Part shown: positions 26,594 through 32,986 of the stretch, piece by piece | How the letters are laid out: each line of letters opens with the position of its first letter | How positions within the stretch are numbered: position 1 is the first letter of the stretch | Source: Ignavibacteria bacterium | GTDB lineage: Bacteria > Bacteroidota > Ignavibacteria > Kapaibacteriales > Kapaibacteriaceae | Length of the DNA: 64,000 nt | Reading direction: 5' to 3' | Assembly (NCBI GenBank): GCA_015709655.1 | Contig: CP054181.1 | Location: 981,262-1,045,261, forward strand | Notes under the pieces: model-generated | Told to the model about the DNA's origin: nothing | What the model saw: the letters and a program-made list of their open reading frames with translations, nothing else | The model's database searches: none | Position numbers and translations under genes: made by a program

Positions 26594-28336
26594 TTATTGC
26601 TTTAATAAGTTTTTCTGTTTTAAAAAGTCAATAAATTCATTCACTATTTTTTCACTTCTGTCAATTATGTCTTGCTCGTTAAAGTCTGTTTTGGTGTCTG
26701 CCAAATTCACTAATTCAGAAATAATTGAACCTGCTTTATGTTGTCCTTTGTCGTTAGTGAAACCTTTGTAATACTTGGTTTTATCACTAAACCTGTAATC
26801 AGATGCTCTTATGTTTATTTTGTCTTCTAGTAAAGATTTGTTACCAAGAACTTCTAAGTTTTTTGTGTTGGAAAGCGACTTGTCATTTTCTTGTCTTTTT
26901 CGTGCAAAAATATGTTCAATGTCAAAATTCGTAGTGAGTGTTGGGATTTCTTGATTGTCAACTTTAAATGCCCACCAAGTTAACATTGACCTTGTAATTG
27001 GTCTTCCATTTTTAAACTCAAAATTATTGATTGCTGTTCGCAATGTGTTTTCGTCAAATTTATGTTCTTCAAAGTTGACTGTTTTGTCTGTTACAATATT
27101 TATCATCTCTGCATAAACAGGCGTTCTTAAAGCGTTAACACCAGGATTAGTGAATGCATAAGCCCAAACAAATGCGACTGTTTTATTTAAAAACTCGTCT
27201 AATTTTTGTTCCTCTAATTGTTCGTTACCGTTTTTGTTTTGTAGAAAATATACGGACAAAAAATACGTCCACATACCATTTGGTGCGGAATTAAGGATAA
27301 ATAATTTTCTTAGAATATTAGCCGAAAATCTGTCTGTATTTTGATTGTAAACGTCATTCCAAAAATCAACAAGTATTTTGAGATTTGATAAAGTCTCATC
27401 TTGTTTGAGAATCGAGTATTTGCCTTTTTCGTAAAACTTGCGTAAGGCTTCTGTTGTGCTTGATTTTATACCTTGTTTTGCACGGACAAAATACATATAT
27501 CTTGTAAAAAGTTCGTCCATTGGTGTTCCATTCAATGGTTTGAAAATTCTAGCAGTAATTTCTTCAAGCTCTTTCCATTGCTCAATGAATTTGTCTTTTT
27601 GGTTTTTTGTAGTGTAATGCTTGTAAAATTGTGCTTTAAAAATGTCGGCATCTGACAATGGTAGCCCTCTATCGTTCAATGTTGAAAATATTCTTAATGC
27701 TGTGTCCTGAGACTCTGCGTCAATTGGTAATAGAATACAGTTACCTAAAATTCTTGCAGGCAAGTATGCAAAGTATGAAGGGTATTCGCTTAAAAAGTTG
27801 TCTATTTTTTCTTGGAAAAAGCGATAGTTCTTGGCATAGTTGCTTTTTTGGTCTTTATTTACAATACCAGTTTTAAGTATTTCCAAAAACTCATCTTTGT
27901 CATTGTCAGTTGCTACCTCAGAGTCAATTTTGAGTATGTTTAGATTTGGTTGTCCAAATTCATTTGTTTTCCATAAACATTGAGCAATTCTTTCCCGAGT
28001 GCTTTTTGAGTTCTCGTCTTGCATATTGCCAAACTTTGCATAGAAAGCTCGTAATAACAACATTAAAGTGGTTAACCGTTGCTGTCCGTCAATTACTTCC
28101 TTTTTATTGTTGTCATTTTCAAAAGTTACTATTGAACCCAAAAAGTATTCTTCATTGCTGTCAAATTTGTCGCTGTTGTTGTCTGGAAATGCGAAAGTAA
28201 AAATGTCGTCCCAAAGGGTTTGGCATTGTCCTTCTTCCCAAGCGTAAGGTCTTTGATAGTCTGGGATAAGAAAGTCAGATTTTTTATCTGAGAAAAGTAA
28301 CATTATTGTTTTCTGGTCAACATTTAGTTTTGACAT
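26594..28336 (-). CDS. Cassette 2: DUF262/DUF1524 protein, GmrSD-like defence nuclease
   Basis: A protein of 580 residues, intact. DUF262 (residues ~10-240) has FLIPDYQRPYAWEE, the nucleotide-linked DGQQRLTTLM motif, and LGNCILLPI. The C-terminal DUF1524 domain (from ~residue 450) has DIEHIFARKRQEND and LEVLGNKSLLEDKINIRASD, the His-Me finger pattern. Related GmrSD/BrxU systems use NTP to restrict phage DNA carrying modified cytosines. It is about 88% identical to the cassette 4 product over the first 224 residues and less so afterwards. Stop and attC-like core are ~11 bases apart. Confidence 0.88.
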   Translation of the reverse strand: MSKLNVDQKTIMLLFSDKKSDFLIPDYQRPYAWEEGQCQTLWDDIFTFAFPDNNSDKFDSNEEYFLGSIVTFENDNNKKEVIDGQQRLTTLMLLLRAFYAKFGNMQDENSKSTRERIAQCLWKTNEFGQPNLNILKIDSEVATDNDKDEFLEILKTGIVNKDQKSNYAKNYRFFQEKIDNFLSEYPSYFAYLPARILGNCILLPIDAESQDTALRIFSTLNDRGLPLSDADIFKAQFYKHYTTKNQKDKFIEQWKELEEITARIFKPLNGTPMDELFTRYMYFVRAKQGIKSSTTEALRKFYEKGKYSILKQDETLSNLKILVDFWNDVYNQNTDRFSANILRKLFILNSAPNGMWTYFLSVYFLQNKNGNEQLEEQKLDEFLNKTVAFVWAYAFTNPGVNALRTPVYAEMINIVTDKTVNFEEHKFDENTLRTAINNFEFKNGRPITRSMLTWWAFKVDNQEIPTLTTNFDIEHIFARKRQENDKSLSNTKNLEVLGNKSLLEDKINIRASDYRFSDKTKYYKGFTNDKGQHKAGSIISELVNLADTKTDFNEQDIIDRSEKIVNEFIDFLKQKNLLKQ

Positions 28337-28398
28337 ATTGATGTTTATTTTTTTTGTTAATCGTTCTTTTGTCGGTGGTGCGGTCGTCCTACCATTGC

Positions 28399-28595
28399 CG
28401 CTAACGTTTTGGGTATTGCCGAAGGCGGGGAAATCGAAGCTTTAAGTTTCGATTTTGCACCGAGGCGAGCCAAAACGAATTTTTATGAGTTAAATTTAAA
28501 AATAAAAAACGAATAAAATTCGTTTTTGGCGGAATAGTAGGGTAGAACTTTAAATTTAGCACTTTAGCCCCGCTTTTGGCAATACCTTGTTAGCG
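28399..28595 (-). other. attC-like site of cassette 1 (lnu-like), long form
   Basis: A site of 197 bp between cores. Plus arms GGGTATTGCCGAAGGCGGGG (28411) and CCCCGCTTTTGGCAATACC (28568) pair. An inner AT-rich extension contains a second inverted repeat, AAAACGAATTTTTATGAGTT against AATAAAATTCGTTTTTGGC. The gene-side core GTTAGCGGTA at 28589 repeats the attI-like junction at 29527 (minus). Confidence 0.82.
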
Positions 28596-29372
28596 GTAGT
28601 TTTTTCTTATTTCGTGTAGGATTTCGTTCAGTTTTGTTTCAATATTTAGTTCGTCAAATAGTTTCTCCGATAAATTTAATGAGTTTTCAAAAGCTAAAAT
28701 TATGTTTTTAGGATTTAAATCCGATGTTATTGTTTTATACGCAGAATACCAAGTCATATCAATATCCTTTTCAAGACTTTTAGTCGGACTTTCCCAATGT
28801 TGGGTTTTGTTTATTCTTGCTCTAATAAGCCAGAGCAAATATTTCTGAACGTTTGATAAACTATGATGAGCGTGAGCAAATTCCTCTCTCTTAATTAAGT
28901 TACTTGTTGTCAGTACAACATTCAGTAATGATTGACTTAACCACAAGATGTTTTCATTTGTTATTCTTTCGGGCGATTTCGTTTTGATTTGATTAAGCGT
29001 TTTCGTTAAATGTCCGTCTTTGTCGATTAGGTTCATTTGGTCAAAATCGCTAAATGTAACTATTCCGTCCCAAGATTTGATAATTTCAATTTCCTCTGTT
29101 TTTAAAAAATGAAATTCTCCTCTGACCAAATTCTCAAAAATAGCAACTTCGGTTCCATATTCATTTATAAAATATAAAGCCACAGGATGAATTTGATTTA
29201 CCCATTTTTCTGCTGAGAAATTTTCTTTATTTTTTACAAAGATGTAAAATTCGATGTCAGAATATTTGTCTCCTTCGTTTTTGGTAAATGAACCATACAT
29301 AAAAACAGCGGAAATATTTTCGTCTTGTTGAGCTATAGATTTTGTTTTGTTAATCATTTGTAACTGTGTCAT
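28590..29372 (-). CDS. Cassette 1: Lnu(F)-like lincosamide nucleotidyltransferase family protein
   Basis: A protein of 260 residues. The N-terminal nucleotidyltransferase motif is MYGSFTKNEGDKYSDIEFYI, with GS followed by D-x-E, as in Pol-beta-fold antibiotic nucleotidyltransferases. The following ALYFINEYGTEVAIFENLVR and GEFHFL closely follow the pattern I recall for Lnu(F)/Lnu(G), which add a nucleotide to lincomycin and clindamycin. A helical C-terminal domain completes it (HWESPTKSLEKDID). The known lnu(F) also travels as a class 1 integron cassette. It is the first cassette after the recombinase, and its stop codon lies inside the attC-like core. Confidence 0.8.
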   Translation of the reverse strand: MTQLQMINKTKSIAQQDENISAVFMYGSFTKNEGDKYSDIEFYIFVKNKENFSAEKWVNQIHPVALYFINEYGTEVAIFENLVRGEFHFLKTEEIEIIKSWDGIVTFSDFDQMNLIDKDGHLTKTLNQIKTKSPERITNENILWLSQSLLNVVLTTSNLIKREEFAHAHHSLSNVQKYLLWLIRARINKTQHWESPTKSLEKDIDMTWYSAYKTITSDLNPKNIILAFENSLNLSEKLFDELNIETKLNEILHEIRKNYR

Positions 29373-29520
29373 TTTTTCTAATTTTTAAAAGTTAATAATA
29401 GAAAATTCCATTACTTTTTGAAAGCAATGAAAAGGTTTAAGTTTATATATTTTGGACAGTTACTTATAGCTTCATCGGATTATATTTTTTTATGTTCAAC
29501 ATTCTGTTTGGTAAAATTAC

Positions 29521-29565
29521 CGCTAACTCACTTATATATGCAATAATACTGCATAAATATACCTT
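29521..29565 (-). other. attI-like primary recombination site
   Basis: On the minus strand this reads an inverted repeat (TATATTTATGCA, 7-bp spacer, TGCATATATAAG; 29561-29531) followed by GAGTTAGCGG, where GTTAGCGG (29527) is the start of cassette 1. The arms match at nine of twelve positions, the size and spacing usual for a tyrosine recombinase core. There is no attC-like palindrome here, so this is where a recombinase-proximal attI is expected. Confidence 0.6.
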
Positions 29566-29593
29566 TTTTTGTTGGCTTGGCGTAGTTTGGTTG

Positions 29594-30628
29594 TTACAAA
29601 TCATCAAAGGGACTTTTTATATTTTGCAAGTTTCTAGTACTTACGTGGGTGTAAATTTCAGTGGTTTTACTGCTGCTATGGCCTAGCAATTCTTGAATGT
29701 AACGCATGTCAGTGCCATTTTCCAGTAAGTGCGTGGCGTAGCTGTGTCGCAGCCAATGTAAACTTACCGGTTTTGTAATTTTTGCTTTTTGCAATGCCTG
29801 TTTCAATACGCTTTGCAGGCTTTCGGCAGTGTATTGTTTGCCTTTTTGTTGCCCTTCAAACAACCAAACCGTTGGTTTATACGCTTTGTAATATTGACGC
29901 AATAATGCGACTACTTTTTCAGAAATTGGAACTATACGGTCTTTCCTGCCTTTGGCTTGCTTTATTAGCAATATCCCTCGTTTGCTGTCAATGTCTGCTG
30001 GTTTTAAATTCAATAATTCGCTTCTTCGCAAACCACAGGCGTACGTCAAACTCAACATTACTCTATGTTTTATGTTCCCATGTGCTTCTAATATGGCTCT
30101 AATTTCTTCCTTGCTTAAAACATTGGGTAATATCTTGGGTTTCTTCGGACGGTGTATTTGTTCAATTTTCAACCTTCGGTCTTGCACAGTTAGGAAAAAT
30201 AATTTTACGGCATTAACCATTTGATTTTGGTACGAAGCCGAAAGTTGTTTTTTCAAAATATACTCGTTGTTGAACATAATAATATCTTCGTTTCCAATTT
30301 CGCTCAAAGCTTTTTTAGAATAGAATCGCAGGAAAACCCGTATTGCCTCGGAATATGTTTTTATCGTGTTTTCACTGTATCTCTTGCTACGCAACCATTT
30401 CACGAATTTTGCAATTTGGTGTTGTACTTCGACAGACAGATATTTCTCGGGATTCATTTTGAATTTTCGGCGATACGCTTCTGTATCAGGCAAATGCCAT
30501 GTTTTTAGCGTTGCACTCCACTGAGCACCATCCAATTTCTTGAAGCGCTCAATCAATTCCGCTTTCTTTTCAAATGAAACGGCGATGCGTTTTTGCCCTT
30601 TGTGTATGATAAATTTGGTTGTGACCAT
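29594..30628 (-). CDS. Tyrosine recombinase at the head of the cassette array (non-IntI)
   Basis: A protein of 344 residues from ATG 30628; a longer frame to 30769 lacks support. Residues ~1-60 form an extra N-terminal domain (SFEKKAELIERFKKLDGAQW, LKTWHLPD) with a HARP-like look. Next is a SAM-like core-binding domain (WLRSKRYSENTIKTYSEAIR) and a catalytic domain with R in CGLRRSELLNL, K in KGRKDR, HWLRHS, LGHSS and the tyrosine in IYTHV. The C-terminus IKSPFDDL recalls the SPLDAL end of IntI. The stretch between PISEKVVALL and LHWLRH is ~40 residues shorter than in IntI1 and lacks the IntI-specific insertion. It is transcribed toward the cassettes. Confidence 0.88.
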   Translation of the reverse strand: MVTTKFIIHKGQKRIAVSFEKKAELIERFKKLDGAQWSATLKTWHLPDTEAYRRKFKMNPEKYLSVEVQHQIAKFVKWLRSKRYSENTIKTYSEAIRVFLRFYSKKALSEIGNEDIIMFNNEYILKKQLSASYQNQMVNAVKLFFLTVQDRRLKIEQIHRPKKPKILPNVLSKEEIRAILEAHGNIKHRVMLSLTYACGLRRSELLNLKPADIDSKRGILLIKQAKGRKDRIVPISEKVVALLRQYYKAYKPTVWLFEGQQKGKQYTAESLQSVLKQALQKAKITKPVSLHWLRHSYATHLLENGTDMRYIQELLGHSSSKTTEIYTHVSTRNLQNIKSPFDDL

Positions 30629-30640
30629 AGTAAATCTCAG

Positions 30641-30682
30641 GCAAACGGTTTGTGACATTGCGAGGGACTGACCTGTTAGCAC
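30641..30682 (-). other. Short attC-like remnant at the host boundary
   Basis: On the minus strand, GTGCTAACAGG (30682) and AAACCGTTTGCC (30651) have the same outer shapes as the array cores (CTAACAG and AACCGTT) but are only 42 bp apart with no clear stem. It lies directly upstream of the recombinase, where AT-rich DNA gives way to host-like DNA. It may be a decayed site or chance. Confidence 0.3.
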
Positions 30683-31551
30683 TATTCCTAAGTCAAAACA
30701 TGAGTAAATACGTGACACAGTATTTCGAAACATTTTGTCCGCTCTGCTGCCACCCACACTCCTGATCACGGTATAAGCTATTACATTCCCGCAATTGGCG
30801 TGGTTGGCCCTGCGTCAGCTGACAAATCGACAAGAGGGGGAAAGTAGTATAATCTGTTGTGGAGTGGATACGCTAAGTACGGTTTCCGGACGTGTATTTC
30901 TGAAGGCAGTTGCGCAGTAGCGGATTGTCCAGCAGCTGATATAAGTATATGGTCCGGAAAGAATTCAAGACATCCGGTCACAATAGGAGATCTGTTTAGC
31001 CCGGTAGTTGCCAGGCCGGTGAATGTGCGCTCGAGCAGTTTCCTCGGGTCTGGTCGGTCATGGGCTTCCATGCCCTTGAATCCCGACCTCCCAAAATAGG
31101 AGACGTTCCCTGCCTTTAAATGCCCAGAGGGATATCTGCACGAATACCGGTACGTACAACACCATAAGAAACTGCAACTTAGGAAGGTGGCAGCTCACCA
31201 GGATAGTGGGTCGGCTTCCGGAACACCTAATGTGCAGTAGTATTATTTACCTGCCTATTACTGCATGAATCTGGTGCGCTATACAGAACCGGAGTTTCTC
31301 TGGTAGCTGAGCGCTGGCCGTTGGTATCTGATACGAGCGCGAGTTCTACTCAATACCGTGTGACAACAGCCGTTTTTGCACGACCAACCATTAGACGATG
31401 CCGTACACCACCGTCTGTACAATAGCCGAACGTTTATTACAAACACTATCGTACCACAATAAATGCAACGGCATGTGCAGAGTTGTTGGTTCCTGTACGT
31501 CCACTTTTTCTGCAAACTGGGTAAACAAGACGCAGGTATTGGGTACCGCTG
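30683..31551. other. Gene-free stretch between the array and the metallo-beta-lactamase
   Basis: About 870 bp of host-like composition. Open frames of up to ~95 codons exist on both strands, but none has a recognisable motif or translation context. I see no RNA gene. It may contain decayed gene pieces left by insertion events. Confidence 0.5.
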
Positions 31552-32325
31552 TCAGTGTTCGCTGCCTGAGAACAGCTCAATAGTGTAGTTGAGGAGTGCC
31601 GTGTCTCCGTATGCACCGTGTCCGGGTACTACAAGTTTGATGTCCGGAAACTCTTTTGTAATCTGTTTAACTGTTGCAGGCCATGCCCCAACATTGGCAT
31701 CCTCAAGATTCCCCTTTCCGGCACCTACCTCTTTAATTAAGCAGCCACCAAACAGAATATTCTCTGCGGGGAAGTAGCCTACAACATTGTCGGAGGTGTG
31801 TCCCTCACCAATCAACTGTGCAATAACGTGCTGCGAGCCAACTACAAACCGGTGTGCGTTCCCGAAGCCATGCTGCGGCACCGTTTTGTTGTGTTCCCTG
31901 GCACGACCAATCGTAGTGGTGTGCGCAAACGATGGTATCCCTGCTGCATGAAATGCAGCAAGCCCCCCAAGACAGTCATCATGAAAATGGGTGGGAATTA
32001 CTGCCCTGGTTACACAGCGCATCGAATCTGAAATCCACGTGATCAGCTCTTGTGCACTTGCATCATCAGCAGGTGTGTCAAAAACGATGACTTCGTTTTT
32101 ATCTCTAACCACAAGGCCGTTGCACGGAACCGTACCAAAATCATCAGTACGCAGATACGATGTGTGGATATACGAATGATCCGATATCCGGGTTATTACT
32201 AAATTTCGTGATTTATAAACCGAAGCTGCATCAGGGGTCATCCTGTACCTGCCTGCACAGCCCGTGAGTAGTAAAACCAGCAACAGCAGTGATCTGCCAT
32301 AGTGCATTGTACCGATGATGTGCAT
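31552..32325 (-). CDS. Subclass B1-like metallo-beta-lactamase lipoprotein
   Basis: A protein of 257 residues with a lipobox LLLTGC, so it is predicted to be membrane-anchored (an inner ATG at 32307 gives a shorter signal peptide). The zinc ligands follow the B1 pattern: HFHDDCLGG (HxHxD), the histidine of GEGHTSDNVVGYFP, the cysteine of ILFGGCLIKEV, and the histidine of VVPGHGAYG. The FGGCLIK box is typical of B1 enzymes such as IND and BlaB. These hydrolyse most beta-lactams including carbapenems. Composition is host-like and no attC-like site is present, so it appears resident. Activity is inferred. Confidence 0.85.
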   Translation of the reverse strand: MHIIGTMHYGRSLLLLVLLLTGCAGRYRMTPDAASVYKSRNLVITRISDHSYIHTSYLRTDDFGTVPCNGLVVRDKNEVIVFDTPADDASAQELITWISDSMRCVTRAVIPTHFHDDCLGGLAAFHAAGIPSFAHTTTIGRAREHNKTVPQHGFGNAHRFVVGSQHVIAQLIGEGHTSDNVVGYFPAENILFGGCLIKEVGAGKGNLEDANVGAWPATVKQITKEFPDIKLVVPGHGAYGDTALLNYTIELFSGSEH

Positions 32326-32986
32326 CCAACCTCTCCGTATTTCAACTCATCAGAATTCAACTCGAACAAGTGTGTCGGTACTTGTCCCGAAGCAAAAATG
32401 CAACATGATCGACGCCTTACCTGATCAACGTTGTTTCAGAAATCGTTCATGACATAGCCCCTTACAAAAAAAACGACGCAATACCCGGTCTGTCGGGAGG
32501 TCATGTAGCTGTCTACGAACGGTCACTGAAATCAGCACCGTTGGCACACGTCCACGTAGGCTACATTACGGTTGCACATCCACCAGCCAATACATTAATG
32601 CCTGCGGGAAGAAGACCAACCGCATCAGATAAGCAGTGATGATAACCACCGTTGACATGACGGTTGTAAAGCTATTGGAGGTCTGCATACCGTCAGAGCC
32701 GCTACCTTCAATGACGATAGGAAGGGGCTGGAGCAACAATCGTATACTAAACAACCGGTCGGGTGACTGCAAGCCCCGGAGCTGAGGCCGTCAAGACACC
32801 ATGGACGCTGCCACCGGACAGACGGAGGTCATGGACAACATCCTGTACCCACTGACGGTGGACAGACAAGCCTCCAATCCTACCATGGAGCGCCCGGCCA
32901 AGCCCCCTACCATCACAGGAAAACAGCGAGGCACCGCCATTTAAGTATTTTTGTGGTTTGCACGTTCGAAAGCTACCACACACTTT
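32326..32986. other. Gene-free stretch upstream of lepA
   Basis: About 660 bp without a convincing gene. It contains one copy of the host 9-mer at 32900 (as AAGCCCCCT) and, close to lepA, the box TATTTTTG at 32946. Short frames on either strand have no recognisable motif. Confidence 0.5.
32946..32953 (+). promoter_or_regulatory. TAnnTTTG-type -7 box upstream of lepA
   Basis: TATTTTTG fits the Bacteroidota -7 consensus TAnnTTTG and lies 33 bases before the lepA ATG. It is followed by TGG, as is the box before bamD. No clear -33 element is seen. Confidence 0.35.

Larger units (their letters stand above)
17784..30628 (-). mobile_element. Integron-like cassette array with its own tyrosine recombinase
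   Basis: The order in the direction of transcription is recombinase, attI-like site, then cassettes: (1) lnu-like 28405-29526, (2) DUF262 28405-26458, (3) Sul-like 26457-25159, (4) DUF262 pseudogene 25158-23225, (5) HNH 23224-22359, (6) AlbA_2 22358-20818, (7) SRPBCC 20817-19717, (8) truncated redox operon 19716-17784. Every complete cassette is one gene plus an attC-like palindrome. The first 15 bases of each cassette are matched, inverted, by the start of its own palindrome and not by that of its neighbour. All genes point the same way. Base composition is far more AT-rich than the flanking host genes. Confidence 0.85.

Noticed and set aside
19711..28595. CRISPR-like interpretation of the spaced repeats
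   Set aside because: Spacing is 0.8-2 kb, each interval holds a gene, and the repeats are long palindromes with different sequences. No cas gene is present.
29594..30628. Calling the recombinase IntI and the array a standard integron
   Set aside because: The IntI-specific insertion is missing, an extra N-terminal domain is present, and the gene points the same way as the cassettes.
29527..30645. The recombinase gene lying in a cassette of its own
   Set aside because: Its upstream core would be GTTTGCC, but no matching inverted core occurs near the attI-like site.
30781..31099. Possible genes on either strand before the metallo-beta-lactamase
   Set aside because: Frames overlap on both strands, have no recognisable motif and no good start context.
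32566..32772. Short minus-strand frame with a hydrophobic stretch
   Set aside because: Only 68 codons, no signature or conserved start; too weak to call.
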